From contig CAJUIE010000062.1 of NCBI GenBank assembly GCA_910586375.1, positions 1 through 9,750 on the forward strand: a DNA stretch of 9,750 bases, given 5' to 3'. The stretch comes from an uncultured Alistipes sp. (GTDB lineage Bacteria; Bacteroidota; Bacteroidia; Bacteroidales; Rikenellaceae). Below the pieces are notes generated by a model, which was not told where the DNA came from, searched no databases, and saw nothing but the letters and a program-made list of their open reading frames with translations. Shown here in pieces: positions 1-8,100 of the stretch (positions are counted from its first letter, which is position 1; each line of letters starts with the position of its first letter). A program made the position numbers and the translations under genes.

Positions 1-197
1 CGGGCGTCACCAAGCTGCATACGCCGCAGAACGCCACGGTGGTCATCACCCATTACCAGCGTCTTCTGGATTATATCGTTCCCGATGTGGTGCATGTCCT
101 TTATAAGGGCCGGATCATCCATTCGGGCGACAAGACGTTAGCGCTCAAGCTCGAAAAGGAAGGGTACGATTGGTTGATAAACGATTATAAGGAGTAA
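1..197 (+). CDS. sufC: SufC, Fe-S cluster assembly ATPase (C-terminal part only)
   Basis: Partial gene, cut by the window edge: the reading frame begins at base 3 and gives the last 64 residues. SufC is the ABC-type ATPase of the cytoplasmic SufBCD scaffold, which drives the shape changes needed to assemble Fe-S clusters. The visible piece contains the H-loop (VITHYQRLLDYIVPD, with the switch histidine at visible residue 17) followed by the family's characteristic tail (HVLYKGRIIHSGDKTLA, then LEKEGYDWL). THYQRLL and GYDW near the end separate SufC from generic transporter ATPases. The Walker A and B motifs lie upstream and cannot be checked. The stop codon overlaps the next start by one base (TAATG), which suggests translational coupling with sufD. 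Confidence 0.93.
   Translation, partial: GVTKLHTPQNATVVITHYQRLLDYIVPDVVHVLYKGRIIHSGDKTLALKLEKEGYDWLINDYKE
189..194 (+). promoter_or_regulatory. Shine-Dalgarno-like AAGGAG before sufD
   Basis: AAGGAG lies inside the last codons of sufC, only 2 bases before the sufD ATG at 197. The spacing is tighter than ideal, so re-initiation through the TAATG overlap may matter more. It supports 197 as the sufD start, since no longer upstream start is needed. Confidence 0.4.
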
Positions 198-1018
198 TGG
201 TTGCCCTTACCGATATTTTGCGCAGCTTCGCGACTGTCGAGGGTGAGAAGCTCGGGGTGGCAACTGCCGGGACGCAGCCGTTCGTGGCCTTCGATCCGCA
301 GAAATTGCGTGTCGAGGTTGCCGCGGGGGCTTCGGTGCAGCTCGTCGTCGTGCATGAAAAGCCCCTCGCCTCGTCGCTCTCGCTGTTGCTGGAGCGGGGC
401 GCCCGGTTACAGCTTACCGATATTTTTCTTGGCGAGGCTTTTGCCGAGACGACGGTTGTGCAGTCGGCAGACAGCGACTGCTGCATTACGGCCGTGCAGC
501 TCGCCAGCGCCAATGCGTCGTATCGTGTCGACCTGGATGGAGCACAAGCCCGAAACACTTTTGGGGGGCTCTTCCTTGCGGCAGAGAAAGAGCATTGTCT
601 CCTCGACTTGCATACGGCGCACAAGGTGGCCGATTGCCGCAGCGATTCGTTGGTCAAGGGGATCGCCGGCGGCAGCGCTCTGGGAGAGTTCCACGGTTTG
701 GTTTATGTCGCTTCCGATGCCCAGCGCACCGATGCCCGGCAGCAGAGCCGCAACATCCTTTTGAGCGAGACGGCACGTATCGTCGCCAGGCCCCAGCTGG
801 AGATTTACGCCGATGATGTGAAGTGCTCGCATGGCGCTACGGTGGGGCAGATGGATGCCGAGGCGATTCTTTATATGCGGCAGCGGGGTCTGAGTCTGGC
901 CCAGGCCCGGCGGCTTCAGATTGAAGGATTCGCCGGCGACGTGGTGCGCCGCTGTGGCATCGGGGAACTGGGCGAGGCGCTCATGGGGGCCGTTGCCCGC
1001 AAAATGGAAAGCATGTAA
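197..1018 (+). CDS. sufD: SufD, Fe-S cluster scaffold subunit (short form)
   Basis: This 273-residue protein is the SufD partner of SufB and SufC in the cytoplasmic Fe-S assembly scaffold. The C-terminal half carries the SufB/SufD signature: RNILLSETARIVARPQLEI at 185-203, then KCSHGATVG at 209-217, whose Cys210 and His212 occupy the conserved CSHGAT motif at the SufB-SufD interface. This is followed by AEAILYMRQRGLS and a C-terminal helix. The middle is the beta-strand-rich core expected of the family's beta-helix. Well-studied SufD proteins are over 400 residues, with an N-terminal helical domain that is missing here. The upstream sequence is sufC in another frame, so no longer start exists. 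The gene sits between sufC and sufS, as expected. Assignment to SufD rather than SufB rests on position after sufC and small size. Whether the short form is normal for this lineage cannot be decided here. Confidence 0.88.
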   Translation: MVALTDILRSFATVEGEKLGVATAGTQPFVAFDPQKLRVEVAAGASVQLVVVHEKPLASSLSLLLERGARLQLTDIFLGEAFAETTVVQSADSDCCITAVQLASANASYRVDLDGAQARNTFGGLFLAAEKEHCLLDLHTAHKVADCRSDSLVKGIAGGSALGEFHGLVYVASDAQRTDARQQSRNILLSETARIVARPQLEIYADDVKCSHGATVGQMDAEAILYMRQRGLSLAQARRLQIEGFAGDVVRRCGIGELGEALMGAVARKMESM

Positions 1019-1019
1019 G

Positions 1020-2237
1020 ATGTTCGACGTCGGGAAAATACGCGAAGAGTTTCCGATTTTGGGGTGCAAGGTCTATGGCCGGTCGCTCGTTTATTTGGAC
1101 AGCGGTGCCACGGCGCAGAAGCCGTTGCAGGTCATTGAGACCGTCGATCGGTTCCATCGTGCGTGCAATGCCAATATTCACCGGGGTGTCCACTTCCTCT
1201 CCGAGGAGGCTACCGAAGCTTTCGAAGCGGCCCGTACGCGCATCGCTGCGTGGATCGGTGCCGCCGAAAGGGAGGAGGTGGTCTTCACGTCCGGAGCTAC
1301 GGCGTCGCTCAATACGGTGGCTTATGCCTGGGGCGACAAGTTCGTCGGTGCGGGCGACAACATCCTCGTCAGCGAGATGGAGCACCACTCCAACCTCGTG
1401 CCGTGGCAGCTGCTGGCCCAGCGTACGGGGGCTGAAATCCGGGTGCTGCCGTTCGACGACGAGGGGCGGCTGCGTAGTGAGTTGCTCGGGGAGCTGCTCG
1501 ACGAACATACACGTGTCGTGGCTGTCACGCAGGCTTCCAATACGCTCGGCACGCGGCCCGATTTGCGGCCCATAATCGACGCGGCCCATGCCGTCGGCGC
1601 TGTTGTCGTGGTCGACGGGTGTCAGGGGGCTGTTCATGGCGGGATTGACGTCCGGGCTTTGGATTGCGATTTTTATGCCTTTTCGGGCCATAAACTCTAT
1701 GGTCCCACCGGCATCGGTGTCCTTTATGGCAAACGGGCACTGTTGGAAGCCATGCCTCCCTTTCTGGGGGGAGGCGATATGGTCGACCGCGTGTCGTTCG
1801 GGCACACGACCTTTGCTCCCGTGCCGCTGAAGTTCGAGGCTGGTACGGTCAACTTTGTTGGGGCCATTGGTCTGGGTGAGGCCGTGAAGTTTATGCAGCG
1901 CTTCGATCCTGCCGAGATTGAGACCCATGAAATGGCGCTGTTGCGGCGTGCCGAGGCGCGTTTGCGTCAGATCGACGGATTGCGTATTTATGGCGAAACT
2001 CCGGATAAGTGCCCCATTGTTTCGTTTAATGTCGAGGGGGTCCACGCTTATGATATGGGTATGATCCTTGACAAGCTCGGAATTGCCGTACGTACGGGGC
2101 AGCACTGCGCTGAGCCTGTGATGACCCATTTCGGTACGACGGGCATGTGCCGGGCATCGCTGGCCATGTATAACACCCTGGCCGAGGTCGACGCTCTGGC
2201 TGACGGCGTGGTGCGGGCCGTGAAAATGTTACGTTAA
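1020..2237 (+). CDS. sufS: SufS, group II cysteine desulfurase
   Basis: This 405-residue PLP enzyme removes sulfur from L-cysteine, giving alanine and an enzyme-bound persulfide that feeds Fe-S assembly. Visible motifs are LDSGATAQKP at 26-35, NANIHRGVHFLS at 50-61, the cofactor-stacking histidine region EMEHHSNLVPW at 119-129, VVDGCQ at 197-202 (Asp199 near the PLP ring), FSGHK at 221-225 (Lys225 forms the Schiff base), and RTGQHCAEP at 358-366 with Cys363 as the persulfide cysteine. The length matches the SufS/CsdA group. An in-frame ATG exists at 921 inside sufD, but MFDVGKIREEFP at 1020 is the normal family start. It lies one base after the sufD stop, with GGAAAG about 8 bases upstream. 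Such enzymes usually need a SufE or SufU sulfur acceptor; none is encoded in this window. Confidence 0.95.
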   Translation: MFDVGKIREEFPILGCKVYGRSLVYLDSGATAQKPLQVIETVDRFHRACNANIHRGVHFLSEEATEAFEAARTRIAAWIGAAEREEVVFTSGATASLNTVAYAWGDKFVGAGDNILVSEMEHHSNLVPWQLLAQRTGAEIRVLPFDDEGRLRSELLGELLDEHTRVVAVTQASNTLGTRPDLRPIIDAAHAVGAVVVVDGCQGAVHGGIDVRALDCDFYAFSGHKLYGPTGIGVLYGKRALLEAMPPFLGGGDMVDRVSFGHTTFAPVPLKFEAGTVNFVGAIGLGEAVKFMQRFDPAEIETHEMALLRRAEARLRQIDGLRIYGETPDKCPIVSFNVEGVHAYDMGMILDKLGIAVRTGQHCAEPVMTHFGTTGMCRASLAMYNTLAEVDALADGVVRAVKMLR

Positions 2238-2240
2238 ATA

Positions 2241-2248
2241 AGGAAGAG
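2241..2248 (+). promoter_or_regulatory. purine-rich ribosome binding site before tmk
   Basis: AGGAAGAG lies in the 14-base gap between sufS and tmk, ending 3 bases before the ATG at 2252, with its GGAAG core 5 bases away. It is the clearest Shine-Dalgarno-like sequence with normal spacing in the window and supports the chosen tmk start. Confidence 0.45.
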
Positions 2249-2251
2249 ACC

Positions 2252-2956
2252 ATGTTCATCGTACTCGAAGGCCTGGACGGGGCCGGTAAATCGACTCAGG
2301 TCCGCATGTTGCGCGAGTGGTTCGCCCGACGGGGTACGGAGAGTGAATACATCCACTTTCCGCGTTTCGACGCTCCGGTTTACGGCGAGCTCGTCGCCCG
2401 TTTTTTGCGCGGAGAGTTCGGCAGCGCCGATGGGGTTGATCCTTATTTGGTGGCGTTGCTTTTCGCCGGGGACCGGGCCGAGGCTGCGCCGCAACTGCGC
2501 GAGTGGCTTTCGCAGGGTAAGGCGGTGATCCTCGATCGTTATGTTTATTCCAACGTCGGTTATCAATGTGCCAAGCTGCCGCGGGGCGAGCAGAGGCAGC
2601 GTCTGGCCCGGTGGGTTCTTGATCTGGAATTTGGCCATAACGCTATCCCGCGGCCTGATTTGTCGCTTTTCCTTGATGTGCCTTTTTCGTTCACTGAGCA
2701 GAAGCTGACTGCCGTGCGCGAAGGCGAAGATCGCGATTACCTGCAAGGGGCCGATGACATTCATGAATCGTCGCTTGCTCTTCAACGGGCTGTGCGTGGG
2801 GTTTACCTGGATGTGGCGGCTGTGGACCCGTCGCTTTGTGTGGTCGATTGCAGCGATACGCAGGGCGGTATGGAGACGCCCGAGGGCATTTTCGCCCGTA
2901 TTCTCGATTTGCTCAACCCGATTTGTAATAATGATGCGAAGCTCCCGAGCCTTTAA
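2252..2956 (+). CDS. tmk: thymidylate kinase (dTMP kinase)
   Basis: The enzyme phosphorylates dTMP to dTDP with ATP, an essential cytoplasmic step toward dTTP. The 234-residue protein begins MFIVLEGLDGAGKST, with the P-loop at 7-15. FPRFD at 36-40 matches the family's FPR substrate segment, and LDRYVYSNVGYQ at 94-105 is the DRY motif with the thymidine-binding region. LFLDVPF at 139-145 and REGEDRDYLQGADDIHE at 156-172 form the LID area; this DRDYLQG..DIHE form differs from the E. coli LID. The size is slightly above the usual 200-215 residues, and the last 8 or so residues are encoded in the overlap with the next gene, which starts within tmk. It lies 14 bases after sufS, so it probably belongs to the same transcript, although nucleotide synthesis has no obvious functional tie to Fe-S assembly. 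Confidence 0.95.
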   Translation: MFIVLEGLDGAGKSTQVRMLREWFARRGTESEYIHFPRFDAPVYGELVARFLRGEFGSADGVDPYLVALLFAGDRAEAAPQLREWLSQGKAVILDRYVYSNVGYQCAKLPRGEQRQRLARWVLDLEFGHNAIPRPDLSLFLDVPFSFTEQKLTAVREGEDRDYLQGADDIHESSLALQRAVRGVYLDVAAVDPSLCVVDCSDTQGGMETPEGIFARILDLLNPICNNDAKLPSL

Positions 2957-4043
2957 GATTCTGACCCTCTTTTGTCGCCTTGTTCTGGCGTGTACCTTCA
3001 TCGTTTCAGGCTTTACGAAGGTGATCGACCCGTGGGGCACATCGTTGAAAATCAACGAGTATTTGTCGATTTACGGCATGGAGCAATTGCAGGGTGCCAG
3101 CATGGCCTTTTCAATCTGGTTGTGTGGTGCCGAGCTGATGATGGGGTGCATGTTGCTTTTCAAGGTGCGCATCCGGCTGATTTCGATTTTTGCACTTGTG
3201 TCGATGTTTTTTTTCACGCTGCTGACCTTGCTGAGTGCCACGCTGCTTCCTGTCGAGGATTGCGGTTGCTTTGGCGAGGCTCTGAAGCTCACGCCGTGGC
3301 AGACATTCTTTAAGAATCTGGTTTTGCTGCCGCTGGCCGTGGTGGTGTGGTGGCGTTATCGTCCCGACCGGATTTTGGCATTCAACTTCTCTGAAATTGT
3401 CCTGACCTGTACGTTTTTCTCTCTGTCGATGTTGCTGGGGTATTCTTGTTACCGCCACTTGCCTCTGATCGATTTTCTGCCTTATAAGGTTGGGGTGAAT
3501 ATCTGGGAGGAGATGCACGCACAGCCTGCCGCAGACGAGGAGGAGCCGCAGACGGTCCTCGTTTATCGCAATCTTCGCACGGGCGCGCTGCGGGAGTTCA
3601 CGCTTGAGGACAGTGAGTGGCAGGATGCCTCTGCGTGGGAATGGGTCGATACCCGCACGGAGGGGGATTTGTCGGCTGTGGGTGCCATGATTGGGGAGTT
3701 TTCGTTGCGCGACGTCGAGGGCGACGCCACGGAGCGGATACTTACCACTCCCGGGCGTGTTTATATGCTCTGCGTCACCCGTATTGGGCAGTTGCCCCGC
3801 GGATGCGGGCAACGTATGGCACAGCTCGTGCGGCGGGCCCAGGCCGAAGGTTCTGAGGTGATCTGCCTGACGCCCGATCCGCTTTATGAGGTGACGTGGC
3901 TCGACTTTGAGGGCATGCCGGTACGCTGTTATAACATCGACGCTTTGACCATGAAGACCATGTTGCGCGCACGTTATGGCGTGGTGGTGCTGGACGATGG
4001 AACAATTACGGACAAGATGAATTGTCGCGATATTCGACCGTAA
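2931..4043 (+). CDS. DoxX/MauE-like membrane protein with thioredoxin-like tail (BT_3928-type)
   Basis: This 370-residue protein resembles the Bacteroidota BT_3928 family, named here from memory; its function is not established. Residues about 10-28, 57-76, 83-107, 128-143 and 153-174 are hydrophobic and probably cross the inner membrane. The segment LACTFIVSGFTKVIDPWG at 19-36 is typical of DoxX/MauE-like proteins, and DCGCFGE at 110-116 provides a Cys-x-Cys pair (111, 113) at a membrane edge, as in MauE-like redox proteins. Residues about 205-370 form a soluble domain ending in ARYGVVVLDDGTITDK, which looks thioredoxin-like but lacks a CxxC; its Gly-Cys-Gly at 291-293 has one cysteine. ATGATG at 2931/2934 gives two adjacent possible starts, both inside the tmk end (26 or 23 bases of overlap), pointing to coupled translation. 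A redox or envelope role is inference only. Confidence 0.75.
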   Translation: MMRSSRAFKILTLFCRLVLACTFIVSGFTKVIDPWGTSLKINEYLSIYGMEQLQGASMAFSIWLCGAELMMGCMLLFKVRIRLISIFALVSMFFFTLLTLLSATLLPVEDCGCFGEALKLTPWQTFFKNLVLLPLAVVVWWRYRPDRILAFNFSEIVLTCTFFSLSMLLGYSCYRHLPLIDFLPYKVGVNIWEEMHAQPAADEEEPQTVLVYRNLRTGALREFTLEDSEWQDASAWEWVDTRTEGDLSAVGAMIGEFSLRDVEGDATERILTTPGRVYMLCVTRIGQLPRGCGQRMAQLVRRAQAEGSEVICLTPDPLYEVTWLDFEGMPVRCYNIDALTMKTMLRARYGVVVLDDGTITDKMNCRDIRP

Positions 4044-4070
4044 GGCTCCTTTTGTAGTTTGTTGTGGTAT

Positions 4071-4113
4071 GAAAGTTGACTTCTCGCCGGAGAAGTCAAC
4101 TTTCTTTTTTTTT
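4071..4113 (+). terminator. strong intrinsic terminator after the suf-tmk unit
   Basis: GAAAGTTGACTTCTC (4071-4085), loop GCCG, then the exact reverse complement (4090-4104), followed at once by nine T (4105-4113). This is a perfect 15-bp stem with a tetraloop and T-tract, the textbook layout of a Rho-independent terminator for plus-strand transcription. No A-rich tract precedes the stem, so it does not look bidirectional. The next gene's ATG is the base after the last T, so the hairpin could also act as a leader attenuator or block ribosome access if transcription starts upstream. Confidence 0.93.
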
Positions 4114-5145
4114 ATGCGTATATCTACCGGTTTGATTCTCATTATTTTATGCTGTGGGTGTGTGCAGCGTACGACCGAATCGGTCGGGGATGTGCGGCCC
4201 GTCAAGGTTGCTACGGCCTCCGATACGGGATACATCCGCCGGGATTTCGCTGGTATGGCTACGCCAGACGATGCCGTGACTCTTGCTTTCAAACTTTCGG
4301 GGCAGGTGCTCGACGTGCCTGTTGTTCAGGGGCAGAGCGTCAGTAAGGGAGCTTTGCTTGCTGAGCTGAACTCGCGTGACATCGAGTTGCAGGTCTCGGC
4401 CGATCGCTCCGCTTATCGGGAGGCGGACTCGCAGATGCAGCGAATGCAGCGCCTTCTGGCGCATGAAGCGGTTTCGCGTCAGGATGCCGAGGCCGCGCGG
4501 ACACGTTATGTGCAGGCTCGGGCGACTTATGAAAATACGCTTGATTTGCTTCAGGATGCGCGTTTGAAGGCCCCATTTGCGGGAGTTGTCGAGGCGGTTT
4601 ATGTCGATAATTACGAGCGGGTGCAGTCCGGGCAGCCGATCCTGCGGCTGGTCGATCCACGTACCACGACCGTCAAATTCACTTTGCCCGAAAGTGCACT
4701 TTCGTTGTTGGCCGATACCTCCACACACTTCACGGTCGAGTTCGACAATTATCGTACGCATCCTTTCCTTGCGAGGCTGAAGGAGTATGCCAAAACCTCG
4801 TCCGACGCTTCGGGCTTTCCTGTGTCGCTCGCCCTTGAGGATGTAGATACGCTCCTGTACCGCATTTCGCCCGGCATGTCGTGTACGATTACCATGTTTA
4901 CCGTCGATTCCCAGCCGGACGCTGTGACGTTGCCCGTTTCGGCTGTTTATGCGCCCATCGGCGGCGGAACCTTCGTCTGGGTCGTGGACAGCGATCATCG
5001 GGTCAGATGCCGGGAAGTGGAGCTGGGCGAACTTTATGGCCGGGATCGTGTGATCGTCCGCGAGGGATTGCGTCCTGGCGAACAGGTGGTCACTGCGGGA
5101 GTTTATCAGCTCGGGCAGGGCGACCAGGTGCGGATTCTGAAATGA
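4114..5145 (+). CDS. RND efflux periplasmic adaptor (membrane fusion protein), probable lipoprotein
   Basis: This 343-residue adaptor would link the RND pump to the outer-membrane channel. It begins MRISTGLILIILCCGC, a short positively charged and hydrophobic leader with a possible lipidation cysteine at 16 (preceded by CCG, a non-standard lipobox). Then come the lipoyl half-motif LAFKLSGQVLDVPVVQGQ at 57-74, an alpha-hairpin rich in Q, R and A at about 92-148, the second lipoyl half LKAPFAGVVEAVYV at 151-164, a beta-barrel region, and the C-terminal membrane-proximal domain with EGLRPGEQVVTAGVYQL at 317-333. An in-frame ATG at 4069 would translate through the terminator hairpin and T-tract and place FFFF before the leader, so 4114 is preferred. 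No Shine-Dalgarno sequence is possible in the T-tract. The pump gene follows after 7 bases. The substrate is unknown. Confidence 0.88.
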   Translation: MRISTGLILIILCCGCVQRTTESVGDVRPVKVATASDTGYIRRDFAGMATPDDAVTLAFKLSGQVLDVPVVQGQSVSKGALLAELNSRDIELQVSADRSAYREADSQMQRMQRLLAHEAVSRQDAEAARTRYVQARATYENTLDLLQDARLKAPFAGVVEAVYVDNYERVQSGQPILRLVDPRTTTVKFTLPESALSLLADTSTHFTVEFDNYRTHPFLARLKEYAKTSSDASGFPVSLALEDVDTLLYRISPGMSCTITMFTVDSQPDAVTLPVSAVYAPIGGGTFVWVVDSDHRVRCREVELGELYGRDRVIVREGLRPGEQVVTAGVYQLGQGDQVRILK

Positions 5146-5152
5146 AACTTCG

Positions 5153-8100
5153 ATGAATCTTACGGAGTATTCGTTGCATAATGCCAGAGTTGTCTGGTTT
5201 TTCCTCGGCGTCCTGCTCATTGGCGGGGTTCTGAGTTTTGTGCGCCTGGGCAAGAAGGAGGATTCGGTTTTCGTCATCAAAACCGCTGCCCTGACCTGCA
5301 CTTATCCCGGGGCTGCGCCTGAGGAGGTCGAACGGCTTATCACGGAACCCATCGAACGCGGTGTGCAGTCGATGCGACGGGTTTATAAGATCACGTCGGA
5401 ATCGCGTTATGGGTTTTCGAAAATCCAGGTTGAGCTCGACCCCGCCACATCGGCGCGCGACATTCCCCAGTTGTGGGACGAGCTGCGGCGTAAGGTGCTC
5501 GATATTGAACCCCAGCTGCCGGCCGGAGCCTCGACGATCTCCGTTGCCGACGATTTCGGCGACGTCTATGGCATCTATTACGGTCTTTCGATCGACGGAG
5601 GCTTCACCTGGGACGAACTGCGCGACCGGGCCCAGCGGATCAAAACGGCGCTCTCCACGGTCGAAGGCGTGCAGAAGGTCACGCTCTACGGCGAACAGAC
5701 GCCTGTGGTAAATGTCTATATTTCGCTCTCTGCACTGGCCAATTTCTCCATCCGTCCTGAGGCGATTCTCGCGACCATCGGAGCGCAGAATACGTTGATC
5801 GACAGCGGCGAAAAGGAGGCCGGGGCGCTCCAGATCCGTATTCTCGAAGCAGGGACTTATAAGGGGTTGGACGACATCGCCGACCAGCTGCTTTTCGCCT
5901 CTTCGGGCAAGCAATATCGCCTGGGCGATATTGCGCGCGTGGAACGGGGATACCTCGAACCGCCCCGGACACTCATGCGCATTGACGGTCGCCGGGCTGT
6001 GGGTATTGGTATCTCGACCGAGGCTCGTGCCGACGTGGTGAAAACCGGGGAGCGTATCGCCCGCGTGCTTGCGGCCGAGACAGCCCGTATGCCCGTGGGG
6101 ATGGAACTTACGGTTCTTTATCCGGAGGATCGGATCGCCCGCGAAGCCAACCGGACGTTCATGCTTAACCTGGCCGAATCGGTGGCTATTGTCATTGCGG
6201 TCATTATGCTCGTCATGGGATTTCGTGCCGGCGTCTCGATCGGCAGCTCGTTGCTCTTTTCGATCGGGGGCACGCTGCTGCTGATGCCTCTTTTGGGTGA
6301 GGGGCTCAACCGCACGTCGCTGGCTGGGTTTATCATCGCTATGGGCATGTTGGTCGACAATGCCATTGTCGTGACAGACAATGCACGGCAGGCGATGGCC
6401 CGGGGTGTGGGGCGTATGCAGGCCGTTATCGAGGGTGCCGATGCTCCGCGCTGGAGCCTGCTGGGGGCCACGTCGATTGCCGTCTTTTCGTTTCTGCCGC
6501 TTTATCTGGCCCCTTCGTCCGTTGCCGAGATCGTCAAGCCGCTGTTCGTTGTGCTGGCTTTGTCGCTCACGCTCAGCTGGGTGCTTGCTCTGACACAGAC
6601 ACCGCTTTTCGGCAATCTTATGCTGCGGGTGAAGACCTCGCAGCGTGATCCTTATGATACTCGTTTTTATCGGGCTTTCGATCGTTTTCTGGGTGGGCTT
6701 CTGAGGTGGCGGTGGGGGGTGGTCATCGGTGTGGTGGCTCTTTTCATCGGTTCGGTCGTCGTCATGGGGCTGTTGCCGCAGAATTTCTTTCCGTCGCTTG
6801 ACAAGCCTTATTTCCGGGCCGATGTCTTGTTGCCCGAAGGGTATGATATCCGCGAGACGGAGCGCAACATGATCGGCATGGAGCGTTGGCTGCTGCGGCA
6901 ACCCGAAGTGAAAAATGTCTCCCTGACGATGGGTTCCACGCCTCCGCGTTATTATCTGGCCAGCAGCAGCGTTTCGGCCAGACCCAATTTCGGCAATCTT
7001 CTCGTCGAGGTGTACGACAAGCGACAGACCGAAGCCGTTGAGGCTCGTTTCGGCGCTTATGTCGTCGACTCTTTTCCCGATGTGTGGCTGCGTTCGTCGC
7101 TTTTCAAACTCTCGCCCGTGCCCGATGCGGCCATTGAGTTCGGATTCATCGGTGACAATATCGACACGCTGTGCAGCCTCACAGCCCGTGCCGAGCAGAT
7201 CATGTGGCGGATGCCCGGAGCGACCAACATCCGCAACAGCTGGGGCAACCGCATACCTACGTGGACGCCTCTCTATTCTCAGATGAAGGGGCAGCGGATT
7301 GGCATTGCCCGCACTCAGATGGCGCGTGGCATCACCATCGCCACTCAGGGCTACCCGCTGGGCGAATATCGTGAGGGCGACCTTTTTATGCCGATTCTGC
7401 TTCGCGACGCCAACATCGACCAGTACGACCTGACCAATTTGCAATCCCTGCCGCTCTTTGCGCCCTCCGGTAAGGTTTTTTCGCTGGGACAGGCCGTCTC
7501 CGGCTTCCGCTTCGATTATCGTCTGGGTGTGGTGAAGCGTTATAACCGCCAGCGCGTCATGAAGGCGCAGTGCGACCCCGCGCGGGGAGAGAATACCATG
7601 CAGCTCTTTGCTGCGTTGTATGACTCCATCGAGCGCCGCGTCGTGCTGCCCGAGGGCTATTCGATGAAGATCTTCGGTGAGCAGGAGAGCCAGGAGGAGT
7701 CCAACCGGGCGCTGGCCCGGTATATGCCGCTGACGCTGGTGGCGATCTTTGTGGTCCTGCTGCTTCTGTTCCGCAACTACCGCGAACCGACGATCATTCT
7801 GTCGATGATCCCCCTGATCTTCATCGGTGTGGTGCTCGGGCTTCTGGTCACGGGCAAGGTCTTCAACTTCTTTTCGCTTCTGGGGCTTCTGGGGCTGGTA
7901 GGTATGAACGTTAAAAATGCCGTGGTGCTGGTCGAGCAGATCGGAGTGCTGCGTGCCGCCGGAATCACGCCCTATGAGGCGCTTCTCTCTGCTACACGCA
8001 GCCGCATTGTGCCTGTGACAATGGCTTCCGGTACGACCATTTTGGGAATGCTTCCCCTGCTGTTCGATTCGCTGTTCGGAGCTATGGCTGCCACGATCAT

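Noticed and set aside
921..1019. Longer SufS start at 921
   Set aside because: The extra 33 residues are the sufD sequence read in another frame. The family normally starts near MFDVGKIREEFP, and the 1020 start is one base after the sufD stop.
3206..3214. Run of eight T inside the membrane protein gene as a frameshift or slippage site
   Set aside because: It encodes Phe residues inside a transmembrane helix (MFFFT), and the frame stays open and family-like on both sides, so there is no sign of a shift.
5090..7444. 784-codon open frame on the minus strand
   Set aside because: It lies wholly opposite the adaptor end and RND pump gene, is rich in Arg, His, Gln and Pro, and shows no domain pattern. 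It is a shadow of GC-rich coding DNA. The same applies to minus-strand frames at 981-2129, 3111-4292 and 4147-5301.
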